Shown here in pieces: positions 7,393 to 17,686 of a stretch of DNA of 64,000 bases. Position 1 is the first letter of the stretch, and each line of letters opens with the position of its first letter. Made by a program: the position numbers and the translations under genes. The notes under the pieces are model-generated. The model saw only the letters and a list, made by a program, of their open reading frames with translations. It had not been told where the DNA came from and did no database searches. The stretch is from Mycobacterium sp. PS03-16 (GTDB lineage Bacteria; Actinomycetota; Actinomycetes; Mycobacteriales; Mycobacteriaceae), in assembly GCF_004570325.1 (NCBI RefSeq), contig NZ_SPQO01000006.1, forward strand, positions 124,001-188,000. The letters run 5' to 3'.

Positions 7393-10300
7393 TCAGCGGA
7401 CGTAGACGTCACCGTCACCCAGCCTCGACGCCGCGTCGAGCAGCATCGCCGCCTCCTGGCGCTTCTCCGGCGCGTCGTGGCTGAACCGGCGGCCGTCGGG
7501 CCGCTCGTACATCGGGCGGCCACCGGCGATCGCCGAGGCCAGCCGTCGCTGACCGGCCAGCGTGCGCTGCTCGGCCTGCTTGACGTACGCCGCCCGCTGC
7601 TCGGCGTCGAGTGTGGCCAGGAACGCCTGCGGATGCACCAGCGCGATCAGCCCCGACACGTGACCGAACCCGAGGCTGGTCACCAGACCGGCCTTGAGCG
7701 GGAACTTCTCGCCCAGCCGCAGGGTTTCCCGCGGCCACACGAAGTGCCCCGAGGTGGCCAGCTCGTCGTCGACGCAGTCCAGGCTGCGGTTCGGCGGGAT
7801 GACACCGTCGCGCAGGACCTGGCACAGGCCCATCATCTGGAACACCGCGGCACCGCCCTTGGCGTGGCCGGTCAGCGTCTTCTGGCTGACGATGAACAGC
7901 GGCGCACCCTCCGACCGGCCCATCGAATCCGCAAGCCGCTCATGCAGTTCGGTCTCGTTGGGATCGTTGGCCAGCGTCGAGGTGTCGTGCTTGTAGATCA
8001 CCGAGATGTCGTCGGCGCCGACGCCCAGCCTGGCCAGCGACCGCGCGAGCACCGAATCCTTGCCGCCGCGGCCGGCGCCCAGCGCGCCGAGCCCCGGAGC
8101 CGGGATCGAGGTGTGCACACCGTCGGCGAAGCTCTGCGCGTAGCCGACCACCGCCAGCACCGGCAGACCCATCTTGACCGCGAGGTCGCCGCGGGCCAGC
8201 AGGATCGTGCCGCCGCCCTGGGCCTCGACGAAGCCCAACCGGCGCCGGTCGTTGGCGCGCGAGAACTTCGAATCGCTGATGCCCTTGGCGCGCATCATCT
8301 GGGTGTCGGCGGTCGCCGCCATGTCACCGAAGCCGATGATGGCCTCCAGCGTCAGGTCGTCGAAACCGCCGGCGACCACGAGTTCGGCCTTGCCGAGCCG
8401 GATCTTGTCCACACCCTCCTCGACCGACACCGCCGCGGTGGCGCAGGCGCCGACCGGGTGGATCATCGCGCCGTAGGAGCCGATGTAGGACTGGACCACG
8501 TGCGCGGCAACGACGTTCGGCAGGACCTCCTGCAGGATGTCGTTCGGCTTGTTCCGGCCCAGCAGGTTGCCGTGGTACATCGTCTGCATGGACGTCATAC
8601 CGCCCATACCGGTGCCCTGCGTGCTGGCCACCAGGCTCGGATGCACCCAGCGCATCAACTCGGTCGGGGTGAACCCGGCCGACAGGAACGCGTCGACGGT
8701 GGCGACGATGTTCCACAGCGCCACCCGGTCGATCGAGTTCGCCATGTCGGGCGTGATGCCCCAGACGGTCGGATCGAAGCCGGTGGGGATCTGCGCGCCG
8801 ACCGTGCGGGACAGCTTGGTCTTACGCGGCACGCGGATCTCGGTGCCCGCCTTGCGAATCACCTGCCAGTCACTCGAATCCGGCACCGGGCGCACCACAG
8901 TGTGCTCGGGGTCGAAGTCGACGAACGCCCGGGCATCGGCCTCGCTGGACACGACGAACGAGAAGTCCTTGTCCAGGAACACGCTCACCAGCAGCGGCGA
9001 GGCGTGATCGGGGTCGATGGCGCCGTCGTCGACGAATTCGCGGATGCCGCACCGCTCCACGACCGCGTCGTGGTAGCGCTCGACGAGCTCCTCCTCGGGC
9101 ACCAGCTCACCGCTGGCGGCGTCGTACCAACCCGGCTTCGGATCGTCCTCCCACTTGATCATGCCGGTGGTCCAGGCGAGTTCCAGCACGCCGGCCGCCG
9201 ACAGCTCGTTGTCGACCTCCATCTCGTAGCGCGTGCGCGAGGAACCGTACGGGCCGAGTTCGGCGCCGCCGACGATGACCACCAGATCGGCGGGATCGAC
9301 GTCGAGGTCCGCCCACTCGGGCGCGGGCGCCGGGGAGTGACCACGCGGCGGTGACGGCAGCGCGGGGATGATGCCCGCGGCGGCGTCGTCGTCGGCGTCC
9401 TGCGCGGCGCCCGCGGCCATGTCCTCACGGGCCGTGGCAGCCAGCGCGGCCATGTCGATCTCGACATCGCCGAGCCCACCGGTCAGGTCGGCCCTGATGG
9501 GCTCGCGGGCGGCGGCGACCTTGGCGTCGACGTCGCACAGCTCCAGCAGCATCGCGGCCATCTCGGCGGTGGTGTACGTGGTGACACCCGCCTCCTCGAC
9601 CGCACCCGCGATGGCGTCGTTGTGACCCATCAGACCCGTGCCCTTGGTCCAGCCGATCAGCGCGTGCGCCAGCGAAACCCGCTGCGCCCACGACGATTCT
9701 GCGCTCCACCGGGTGACCAGCGCGTCCAGCGCGGACTTCGCCTCGCCGTACGCCCCGTCACCGCCGAACATGCCGCGGTTCGGTGAACCGGGCAGCACGA
9801 CGTGCAGGCGTGACGCGATGTCACGTTCGGCGCCGATCGCCGACAACCCGGCGATGAGCCGCTGAACGGCCCACAGCAGGACCTTCATCTCCATCTCGGC
9901 GCGCGCGCCGACCTCGGACATGTCCCCGGCCACGCGCGGTGCGGCGAACGGGAACAGCAGCGTCGGGGTCTGCGCGTCCTTGAGGTGGATCGACTGCGGC
10001 CCCAGGCTCTCGACCTGCTCGGAGCCCACCCACGACACCAGCGCGTCGATGTCGGAGTAGGACGCCATGTTGGCCGGCACCACCCACAGCGTCGCGTCGA
10101 ACCGGGCGTTGTCCCGGTACAGACCCTTGTAGAACTCCAGCCGGGCGTCGTCGAGGCGTGACGTGGTCGCGATGACCGTGGCACCGCCCTCGAGCAGCTG
10201 ACCCACCACCGAGGCGGCGATCGAACCCTTCGAGGCGCCGGTCACCACCGCGATCTCGTCGCTGTAGCGGCCCTTACCGGGATTCTCCGCACCGGCGGCG

Positions 10301-13300
10301 ATCCGGCCGAACAGCGACGCGTGCACATTGCGACCCGCCGCCAGGGCCTTGCCCTGCCACCAGTTCGCCTGCGTGGCAACGACATGTCCGGCGCCTTCGA
10401 AGCGCTCCGACAGCCGCGGCCAGTCGCGGTCGACCTCGTCCTCCTCGGCCAGCCAGATCTTCACCAGATCCTCCCGGGCGCTGGCCCAGCGGTCGTCGAA
10501 CACGACGGCCTTGCGACCGTCGAACGTCGGCGCCACCAGACGCGGCCAGTCCGAACCCAGTTCGGCGGTGACCAGATCGATCAGTTCGGCGTCGGTCGCG
10601 GTGTCCGCCACGGTGACCGGGGTGTCCAGGCCCAGCTGGCCCAGCACCAGGCGGGCCGCGGAGGCCAGCACACCGTCGGGTCCGGTGACCTTCTCGGCGA
10701 ACTCGCCGAGCGCAGCCGAATCCACCACGCCGCCACCGGCACCACCGGCGGACGGCAGCGACACCGCGATGCCGCGGCGGGCGGCCACCGCCGCGACGGC
10801 GGCGTCGATGACCTTGTCCACCGACGCGGCGTCGGCCAGTGCGCCCTCGTGCAGCCCGCCGAGCGCGCCACCACGGACGCTACTGCCCTCACGGGTGCCC
10901 AGCGCCACCTCGACGGTGACGTGCTTGGCCCAGCCCGCGCCGAGCTCCCAGGCCTTGGCGACCCGCTCGGCGATGTAGGCCGGACGCTTGCCGGACGGAC
11001 CGAACACGGTGCGCAGCTGATCGTTGATCGCGTCGGAGAGCACCGGGCCGAACGGCTTGTAGGTCCGGGCCAGCTTGGTGACCTGACCCTTCAGCGCGCC
11101 CAGGTCCGCCTCGGCCGCCCCGTCGATCGCCCCGAGGTTGAGCTCGGAACCGAGGTCAACCAGCATCTGGTTGCGCCGCGAGGACGCACCGTCGGTGATG
11201 GTCTCGATCGAGTCCAGCGCCTCGATCTGATCGAGCCGCATCTTGGCCGACAGCGCGATCAGCGCGACCGTCGCGTCGGCGGCGTCGAAGCCCAGATCAT
11301 CGGGGCGGGGCCCGCCCGACGGCGCGGCGGGCGCGGCCGGAGCCGCCTCCACCGGGGCCGCGGCAGCGGCCGGCGCCTCGGCGGCCGGCGCGGCCTCCTC
11401 GGGCTCCGGCTCTGGGTCGGTGTCGGTCGCGAACAGCACCGCGGCGTCGCGCTCGCTGTTGAGCACCTCGACGGTGCTGTGCGAGTACTCCGGCAGCTTG
11501 AGCGTGTTGGTGGCCAGGCCGGCGACGGTCGGCGCGGACTTCACGCCGATCTCGACGAACCGCTCCACCCCGAGGCCACCCGCGGCCTCCTCGATGAACA
11601 GCAGGTCCTGGGTCTCGATCCAGCGCACCGGGCTGGCGAACTGCCAGGCCAGCAGCTCGATGACGACCTTGCGCATGAGCTCCGACGGACGCTCGTTACG
11701 CCACGTGTCGTAGTCGGCGAGGATCTCGTCGAGCGGTTCGGCCGGCACCAGATCTCGGATCTCCTGGATGAAGTCGCGATCCAGGGTGAACGGCCGCGGC
11801 ACCAGGTTCGGGATGTAGCGGCCGACGATCAGCTCGGGGTCCTGGTCGCGCGGCATGACGCGCTCGAGCGAGCGGCGGAAGTCGGCGACACCGACCCGCA
11901 GCACGGAGCTGTGGAACGGCACGTCGATTCCGGGCACCAGGATGAACGACCGCTTACCGCCGCTGATCTCGCGGCGCCGCTCGATCTCCTCCTCGAGCGC
12001 CTCGAGACCGCGGACCGTGCCGGCGATCGCGTACTGCGAGCCGCGCAGGTTGAAGTTCACGATCTCCAGGAATTCCCCGGTGCGCTCGGCGATCTCGGCG
12101 ACGAACGCCTTGACGTCCGCATCGTCCAGATCGATCTGCGACGGCCGGATCGCGGCCAGCCGGTAGTTGGAGCGGCCGAGCTCGTCGCGGGGCACGATGT
12201 CGTGCATCTTGCTGCCGCGGTGGAACACCACCTCGAGCAGCGCCTCGAGTTCGTAGACACCCGACACGCAGGCCAGCGCGGTGTACTCACCGACGGAGTG
12301 CCCGCACGCGATGGCGCCCTCGACGAACGCACCCTGCTCGCGCATCTCGGCGACCTGAGCCGCCGCGACGGTGGCCATCGCCACCTGGGTGAACTGCGTC
12401 AGGTACAGCACACCCTCGGGGTGCTGGTAGTGCACACCGGAGGCGATCAGGCTGGTCGGGTTGTCGCGCACCACGTGCAGCACCGAGAAGCCCAGCGTCT
12501 CGCGGGTGAACTTGTCCGCGGAGTCCCAGACCTTGCGGGCGGCCTTGCTGCGGGCGCGGACCTCCATGCCCATGCCCTTGTGCTGGATGCCCTGACCGGG
12601 GAAGGCGTACACGGTCTTCGGCGCGGCCAGCCGTGCGGTCGCCGACATCACGAGGTTGTTGTCGACCTTGGCCGAGATCTCCAGAACCTCTGCGCCGACG
12701 TCGATCCCGACGCGGTCGACACGGAACTCGATCTCGTCGCCCGGCAACACCATGCCCAGGAAGCGGGCGGTCCAGCCGATGAGGCGGGCCGGCGGCACGG
12801 CCTTGCCGTCGGTGGCGGTGACGACGTGCTGAGCCGCGGCCGACAGCCACATGCCGTGCACGATGGGCGATTTCAGACCGGCGAGCAACGCGGCCGCCCG
12901 GTCGGTGTGGATCGGGTTGTGGTCACCGGAGACCACGGCGAACGGCCGCATGTCGACCGGGGCGCCGACCGTGACGTCACGGCGGCGGCGGCGCGGGGTG
13001 TCGGTGGCGTTGCCGGACACCGCACCGCCGGCGCGCAGCGGGTCACTCAACTCGGCCGCACCGTTACGGCCACGGATCGCGAAGCGCTCGTCCATGGTGG
13101 CCAGCACGGTCCCCGCGGCGTCGGTCACCCGCACCGAGATCGGCACCACGCGACCCACCTCGGTGTCGGTCGCCACCGAAGCCGTTGCGGTGACGGTCAG
13201 TTCGGCCCGCTCGGCGGGCAGCGTCGCGGTCAGGTGAGCGGCGTGGTCCAGGTGGACCAGGCTCAGCAGACCCTCGACCACCGGGAAGCCGGTGTCGGTG

Positions 13301-16300
13301 ACCGCGGAGCCGATGGCGGCGAACACCGCAGGCCAGCAGCGGCCGACCAGCGCGTCGGGCACCACGGTCAGCGTCGGGGCCAGCGGGGCGCCGAAGGTGG
13401 CGGTGACGCCGGTGTGGTCGGCGACCAGTTCCGGATCCCACGTCACCGTGGCGGTCGCGGCACCGTCGGTGACCGGCGGCAGCGCATCGGGGCCGTCGAC
13501 CCCCGCGGCGATCGCGAGCACCGCCCGCATCGCGGCGGCGGCGTCTTCGGTGGTGACCAGCGGAGCGCCACCGTCGCGAACGGCGTCGGTCAGCGTGAAG
13601 CGGATGTCGATCCAGACACCGGACAGCGGAACGCTGAGCACGACGTGGCTGTCGTCGGCGACGTCGAGGCGGGCCCCGGTCGAGGCGTGGGTGGCGGTGC
13701 GGTTCTCATCGCGCACCTGCCAGTCGCCGGGGGCGGCGATGCGGTGCACCGGGTTGGTCGCGGTGCGACCGGCCCACAGCACGTCGGGCGCGTCGAGCAG
13801 CACGGCCAGCGGGCCGGTGACGTCGGTGCGACCCTGCCGCCGGCTGACCACCTGGGTGGGCGTGCCGTCGGCGGCGAGGACCTCGTCGACCGCGGCCTTC
13901 TCGAAGCGGTCGAGCAGCTCGCCGACCGGCTCGTCGAGGCGGGTGATGCCCGCGACGGCGGCGGTGCCCGGGATGATGCACACCTGGTCGGCGCTGTAGC
14001 GCGCGTCGTGGGCCTGCCACAGGGAGTCGCTGCGCCACCAGCGGCGCACGTCCTTGTCGATGACGGGCACGAAGTTCACCGGCTTGCCCAGCATCTTGCA
14101 CAGCTGGATGAAGAACGGCACATCGGCCGGGTGCAGGACGACGGTCTCGGCGTCGGGGTAGCGGCGCAGCAGCTCGGCGATCGCCGCCTCGGGGTCCTCG
14201 AGCAGCTCAGCGCCCGCCGGACCGGAGAACACCGTGGCGATCGGGCCGTGGTCGCGCGGGTGCAGCCGGGCCTCGGCGCGCTGCAGCATCTGCTCGAACC
14301 GGTCGCGCCAGGTGATGTCCAGCCACGGCGAGCCGTCGTTGCGGGTGTCGGCGGTGCTGTCGCCGTCGCCGATCGAGAGTTCGACGTAGCGGCGCAGCCA
14401 CTGCAGGTAGGTCATCTCCGCGACGTCGCCGAAGTACGGCTTGGCCGTACCGGCCATGGCGGCGATGATCTCGTCGCGGCGGGCGGCGACCGCGTCGGCG
14501 TCACCGGCCACGTCGTCGAGCAGGCGGCCGCAGCGTGAGGCGGCGTTGTCGATCTCGTGGATGTCGGCCCCGAGCTGGCTGCGCCCGGAGGCCATCCCGC
14601 CCTGCGCCTTACCGGCGCCGACCCACTGATCGGTGCCCTTGGTGTCGACCAGCATCTGCTTGACCGCGGGCGAGGTGGTGGCCTCGAGGGTGGCCATCGC
14701 CGCGGTGCCGACGAGGATGCCGTCGACCGGCATGGCCGGGAAGCCGTAGGCCAGCGACCAGCGGCCCGACAGGTACTCCGCGGCCCGCTCCGGCGTGCCG
14801 ATGCCGCCGCCCACGCAGATCGTGATGTTCGACCGCGAGCGCAGCTCGGAATAGGTGGTCAGGAGGAGGTCGTCGAGGTCCTCCCATGAGTGGTGACCGC
14901 CTGCGCGGCCGCCCTCGATGTGCACGATGACCGGCTTGGCCGACACCTCGGCGGCGATCCGGATCACCGAGCGGATCTGCTCGACGGTGCCGGGCTTGAA
15001 CACGACATGGGTGATGCCGATGCCGTTGAGCTCGTCGATCAGGTCGACGGCTTCCTCGAGTTCGGGGATGCCCGCGGTGACCACGACGCCGTCGATCGGG
15101 GCGCCGGCCTGCCGCGCCTTCTGCACCAGGCGCTTACCGCCCAGCTGCAGCTTCCACAGGTAGGGGTCGAGGAACAGCGAGTTGAACTGGATGGCCCGGC
15201 CGGGCTCGAGCAGCTGGGTCAGCTCCTCGATGCGGTCGTTGAAGATGGGCTCGGTGACCTGGCCGCCACCGGCGAGCTCGGCCCAGTGGCCGGCGTTGGC
15301 GGCCGCGGCGACGATCTTGGCGTCGACGGTGGTGGGCGTCATGCCGGCCAGCAGGATCGGCGAGCGGCCGGTCAGCCGGGTGAACTTGGTGGACAGCTTC
15401 ACCGAGCCGTCGGGCAGCTGCACCGTGGTGGGGGCGTAGCTCGACCACGGCCGCGCCACCTCGGGGACGGCGCCGACGGTGAACAGGTTGCGCTGACCGC
15501 CGCGGGTGGCGGCGGGCACGATGCCCACCCCGAGGCCGCGGATCACCGGCGCGGTGAGGCGGGTGAGGATGTCGCCGGGGCCGAGGTCGAGGATCCAGCG
15601 GGCGCCGGCCTCGTGCAGTTCGGTGACCTCGTCGACCCAGTCGACCTGGCTGACGAGGATGGCCTCGGTCATCTCGCGGGCGAGGCCGACGTCGATGCCG
15701 ACCGCCTCGGCCCAACGGCCGACGATGTCGATGCCGTCCGACAGGCGCGGGGTGTGGAAGCCGACCTCGACCTGAACCGGATCGAAGGCGGGCGCGAACA
15801 CGGCGCCGCCGCGCAGCTTGGCCTTGCGCTCGGCCTCTTCCTTCTCCGAGATCTGGCGGCAGTACAGCTCGAAGCGCGACAGCTGCTCGGGGGTACCGGT
15901 GATGACGACCGAGCGGCGGCCGTTGCGGATGGACAGCACCGGCGGCAGCACGGTGCGCACGTCAGAGGAGAACTCCTCGAGCAGTTCGTAGATGCGCTCC
16001 GGGTCGGCGTTGGTCACCGACACCATCGGCGGACGGTCGCCGAGCACGGTGATGCCGCGCCGGCGAGCCACCAGCGTGCCGGCCGCGCCGATCAGCTGCG
16101 CCAGCGCGAGCAGCTCGACGTCCTTGGCGCCGCGGGCGCGCAGCGCCTCGACGGCGAGGACGCCCTGGGAGTGTCCGGCCACCGCGACGGGCGGGTGCTC
16201 GAACAGGTCCATGCCCTGGCGGGCCAGCGCACGCACGGCGGCGATCTGGGTCAGCAGCACACCGGGAACCGAGACCGCCGCGGAGGTCAGCTGCTTGGCG

Positions 16301-16617
16301 GTCGGGACCGGCTCCTCGGCGGCGAGCGCGCGCACCCAGCGCAGCGGCTCGAATCCGATCGGGCGCACCACGACAAGCTCTCGGGCCACGGGCTCGAGGA
16401 GCAGTTCGGCCTCGCCGGCCAGCGTTGCCAGCTCCGACTCGATTCCGGCCGAGGACACCAGCTCTTCGAGCGTGTCCAGCCAGGCGCTGCCCTGCCCCCC
16501 GAACGCGACCGCGTACGGCTCGCCCGTGGTCAGCCGATCCACAAGTGCGTGGGTGGACTTGGTGCCGGACTCGTCGTCCCGGCCGGTGGACACCCTGTCG
16601 TGCTCGTAGATCGTCAC
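7393..16617 (-). CDS. fas: Type I fatty-acid synthase (multidomain)
   Basis: This single 3074-aa polypeptide makes C16-C26 acyl-CoAs de novo, the primers for mycolic acids. Domains can be followed in order: acetyltransferase (GHSQGV, Ser near 149), enoyl reductase (about 410-700, GMTPTTVDAKIV and the FMN-type GGGIG block), MaoC-type dehydratase (DHNPIHTD near 1233), malonyl/palmitoyl transferase (GHSVGEY, Ser near 1441), an Ala/Pro-rich linker (about 1715-1760), ACP (DLGSELNL, pantetheine Ser near 1824), ketoreductase (VVTGASKGSIA near 2125) and ketosynthase (VGACATA, Cys near 2725; GHAKGGAA). All key motifs are intact and the length is usual for mycobacteria. It forms an operon with acpS. 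Several very long antisense frames across it are codon-bias shadows. Confidence 0.98.
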   Translation of the reverse strand: MTIYEHDRVSTGRDDESGTKSTHALVDRLTTGEPYAVAFGGQGSAWLDTLEELVSSAGIESELATLAGEAELLLEPVARELVVVRPIGFEPLRWVRALAAEEPVPTAKQLTSAAVSVPGVLLTQIAAVRALARQGMDLFEHPPVAVAGHSQGVLAVEALRARGAKDVELLALAQLIGAAGTLVARRRGITVLGDRPPMVSVTNADPERIYELLEEFSSDVRTVLPPVLSIRNGRRSVVITGTPEQLSRFELYCRQISEKEEAERKAKLRGGAVFAPAFDPVQVEVGFHTPRLSDGIDIVGRWAEAVGIDVGLAREMTEAILVSQVDWVDEVTELHEAGARWILDLGPGDILTRLTAPVIRGLGVGIVPAATRGGQRNLFTVGAVPEVARPWSSYAPTTVQLPDGSVKLSTKFTRLTGRSPILLAGMTPTTVDAKIVAAAANAGHWAELAGGGQVTEPIFNDRIEELTQLLEPGRAIQFNSLFLDPYLWKLQLGGKRLVQKARQAGAPIDGVVVTAGIPELEEAVDLIDELNGIGITHVVFKPGTVEQIRSVIRIAAEVSAKPVIVHIEGGRAGGHHSWEDLDDLLLTTYSELRSRSNITICVGGGIGTPERAAEYLSGRWSLAYGFPAMPVDGILVGTAAMATLEATTSPAVKQMLVDTKGTDQWVGAGKAQGGMASGRSQLGADIHEIDNAASRCGRLLDDVAGDADAVAARRDEIIAAMAGTAKPYFGDVAEMTYLQWLRRYVELSIGDGDSTADTRNDGSPWLDITWRDRFEQMLQRAEARLHPRDHGPIATVFSGPAGAELLEDPEAAIAELLRRYPDAETVVLHPADVPFFIQLCKMLGKPVNFVPVIDKDVRRWWRSDSLWQAHDARYSADQVCIIPGTAAVAGITRLDEPVGELLDRFEKAAVDEVLAADGTPTQVVSRRQGRTDVTGPLAVLLDAPDVLWAGRTATNPVHRIAAPGDWQVRDENRTATHASTGARLDVADDSHVVLSVPLSGVWIDIRFTLTDAVRDGGAPLVTTEDAAAAMRAVLAIAAGVDGPDALPPVTDGAATATVTWDPELVADHTGVTATFGAPLAPTLTVVPDALVGRCWPAVFAAIGSAVTDTGFPVVEGLLSLVHLDHAAHLTATLPAERAELTVTATASVATDTEVGRVVPISVRVTDAAGTVLATMDERFAIRGRNGAAELSDPLRAGGAVSGNATDTPRRRRRDVTVGAPVDMRPFAVVSGDHNPIHTDRAAALLAGLKSPIVHGMWLSAAAQHVVTATDGKAVPPARLIGWTARFLGMVLPGDEIEFRVDRVGIDVGAEVLEISAKVDNNLVMSATARLAAPKTVYAFPGQGIQHKGMGMEVRARSKAARKVWDSADKFTRETLGFSVLHVVRDNPTSLIASGVHYQHPEGVLYLTQFTQVAMATVAAAQVAEMREQGAFVEGAIACGHSVGEYTALACVSGVYELEALLEVVFHRGSKMHDIVPRDELGRSNYRLAAIRPSQIDLDDADVKAFVAEIAERTGEFLEIVNFNLRGSQYAIAGTVRGLEALEEEIERRREISGGKRSFILVPGIDVPFHSSVLRVGVADFRRSLERVMPRDQDPELIVGRYIPNLVPRPFTLDRDFIQEIRDLVPAEPLDEILADYDTWRNERPSELMRKVVIELLAWQFASPVRWIETQDLLFIEEAAGGLGVERFVEIGVKSAPTVAGLATNTLKLPEYSHSTVEVLNSERDAAVLFATDTDPEPEPEEAAPAAEAPAAAAAPVEAAPAAPAAPSGGPRPDDLGFDAADATVALIALSAKMRLDQIEALDSIETITDGASSRRNQMLVDLGSELNLGAIDGAAEADLGALKGQVTKLARTYKPFGPVLSDAINDQLRTVFGPSGKRPAYIAERVAKAWELGAGWAKHVTVEVALGTREGSSVRGGALGGLHEGALADAASVDKVIDAAVAAVAARRGIAVSLPSAGGAGGGVVDSAALGEFAEKVTGPDGVLASAARLVLGQLGLDTPVTVADTATDAELIDLVTAELGSDWPRLVAPTFDGRKAVVFDDRWASAREDLVKIWLAEEDEVDRDWPRLSERFEGAGHVVATQANWWQGKALAAGRNVHASLFGRIAAGAENPGKGRYSDEIAVVTGASKGSIAASVVGQLLEGGATVIATTSRLDDARLEFYKGLYRDNARFDATLWVVPANMASYSDIDALVSWVGSEQVESLGPQSIHLKDAQTPTLLFPFAAPRVAGDMSEVGARAEMEMKVLLWAVQRLIAGLSAIGAERDIASRLHVVLPGSPNRGMFGGDGAYGEAKSALDALVTRWSAESSWAQRVSLAHALIGWTKGTGLMGHNDAIAGAVEEAGVTTYTTAEMAAMLLELCDVDAKVAAAREPIRADLTGGLGDVEIDMAALAATAREDMAAGAAQDADDDAAAGIIPALPSPPRGHSPAPAPEWADLDVDPADLVVIVGGAELGPYGSSRTRYEMEVDNELSAAGVLELAWTTGMIKWEDDPKPGWYDAASGELVPEEELVERYHDAVVERCGIREFVDDGAIDPDHASPLLVSVFLDKDFSFVVSSEADARAFVDFDPEHTVVRPVPDSSDWQVIRKAGTEIRVPRKTKLSRTVGAQIPTGFDPTVWGITPDMANSIDRVALWNIVATVDAFLSAGFTPTELMRWVHPSLVASTQGTGMGGMTSMQTMYHGNLLGRNKPNDILQEVLPNVVAAHVVQSYIGSYGAMIHPVGACATAAVSVEEGVDKIRLGKAELVVAGGFDDLTLEAIIGFGDMAATADTQMMRAKGISDSKFSRANDRRRLGFVEAQGGGTILLARGDLAVKMGLPVLAVVGYAQSFADGVHTSIPAPGLGALGAGRGGKDSVLARSLARLGVGADDISVIYKHDTSTLANDPNETELHERLADSMGRSEGAPLFIVSQKTLTGHAKGGAAVFQMMGLCQVLRDGVIPPNRSLDCVDDELATSGHFVWPRETLRLGEKFPLKAGLVTSLGFGHVSGLIALVHPQAFLATLDAEQRAAYVKQAEQRTLAGQRRLASAIAGGRPMYERPDGRRFSHDAPEKRQEAAMLLDAASRLGDGDVYVR

Positions 16618-16822
16618 GTGTCGTCTTCTCCTCGGTGGTGCTCGCGCGCTCTCGCGTAGTCGCTCGTCGAACGTCGTGTCTCGGGTGGTCTCCCGCGGCC
16701 CGCGCTCCTCTGCGGCGGGCCGACGGCGATTCGGCGTCGAATCCAGCCGGCGTCCGCGGTGGCGGACGACTCGGCTGTACTAAGAGTGTCATAAGAGGAA
16801 AGCCCACTTCGGCGGCCGATTT

Positions 16823-16926
16823 GGTTACTGGTGAGTTCTACGCTCGGGTAACCCATGTCCGGGTAACACGCCGCTCAGAGACCGCGGACACGTTCCGGGA
16901 CAAACGTCCTGCTTGGGGCTGGTTAC
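16823..16926 (-). promoter_or_regulatory. fas promoter region with GGTTAC/GTAACC repeats (candidate FasR site)
   Basis: The 475-bp region 16618-17092 upstream of fas contains no gene. Within it, GGTTAC (16823-16828), GGGTAACC (16846-16853), GGGTAAC (16861-16867) and GGTTAC (16921-16926) form inverted and direct repeats. FasR, a TetR activator, is known to bind inverted repeats in the mycobacterial fas promoter, but I cannot recall its exact consensus, so the link is inference. An AT-rich tract with TTACATAAATTTTTT lies at 16976-16990. Confidence 0.4.
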
Positions 16927-17092
16927 GGTCGAGTAGCCCTAACTGCGCTGATCACGGCAGTACTGTTATCAAATCGTTACATAAATTTTTTGGCCCTCGA
17001 ACGGCGAGGTCAGCGGCATGAACGACACGACAACGCGGCGCGGTTTGTCTACCCGAAGGGGCCGGATACGGCGCGGAGTTTGCTGTAAAAGC

Positions 17093-17680
17093 TTACTGAT
17101 CGGTAAGGTCCCACTCCCACTGGCCGCAAACCTGCCGGAGGACGTGGTTGTGTGCACTCCGGCGCCGGCCCCCCTGCGGTAGTCGATCTCGACCCGGTGC
17201 AGGTGTGCCGCCGGCTTCGCGACCCGCCCCGGCGAACTCCGGTTGTGTTGCCGGCCGTACGAGCCGATGCCGTCCGGCGCGGCCCGTGCGAAGGTCTTGA
17301 AGTGATCGTGGACGCCCGCACGCGGACGGCCCGGGTACCGCTTCCCAGCCCTCGAGATAGGGCGCAACCTGCTGTTTGTACTGATCGAGCGTTCGCTCGT
17401 CATCGATGGAGGAGTAAATCGGCGCCCCGCAGAAGCCGCTCGCGGCTACGTGCGGTTCCCACCGGCGCTTCGCGTGCGCGACGCCTGCGGCGTGCCCGCC
17501 GGCCAACGGGCGATCGCGGCCCCGCGGTACCGGTGGCACGCGGCGACCTCGAGCCCAGTGAGTGGAGGTTCCGCGCCTCGGCGAGCACGATCGGCTCACC
17601 GAGCACCCGGGGTCCGCGCGGGCGGCGGTCGGATTCGTAGCGGATAGCTCCCGGCGCTCCGGACGCGCGGATACCGCAGG
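17093..17680 (-). pseudogene. Decayed Rv2525c-like (DUF1906, glycoside-hydrolase-like) gene remnant
   Basis: Three minus-strand frames carry successive pieces of a protein I recognise as Rv2525c-like, which in M. tuberculosis is a Tat-exported DUF1906 protein next to fas. Frame one reads GAIRYESDRRPRGPRVLGEP and AEARNLHSLGS (about 17670-17560). Frame two reads AGVAHAKRRWEPH and GAPIYSSIDDERTLDQYK (about 17500-17350). Frame three reads DGIGSYGRQHN and PAAHLHRVEIDYRRG (about 17290-17180). Frame two resumes with NHVLRQVCGQWEW before TAA 17093. At least three frameshifts are needed, and the N-terminus with the Tat signal is missing, cut off at the MerR gene stop (17687). No alternative intact gene explains the region. 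Confidence 0.75.
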
Positions 17681-17686
17681 CCGGCC

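Noticed and set aside
10321..14538. 1405-codon plus-strand open frame antisense to fas
   Set aside because: It follows the third-codon GC pattern of fas, has His/Arg/Gly/Asp-rich shadow composition, and no recognisable motif.
16969..17403. Independent 144-codon gene upstream of fas
   Set aside because: Its recognisable part is one frame of the decayed Rv2525c-like gene; the rest is not protein-like.
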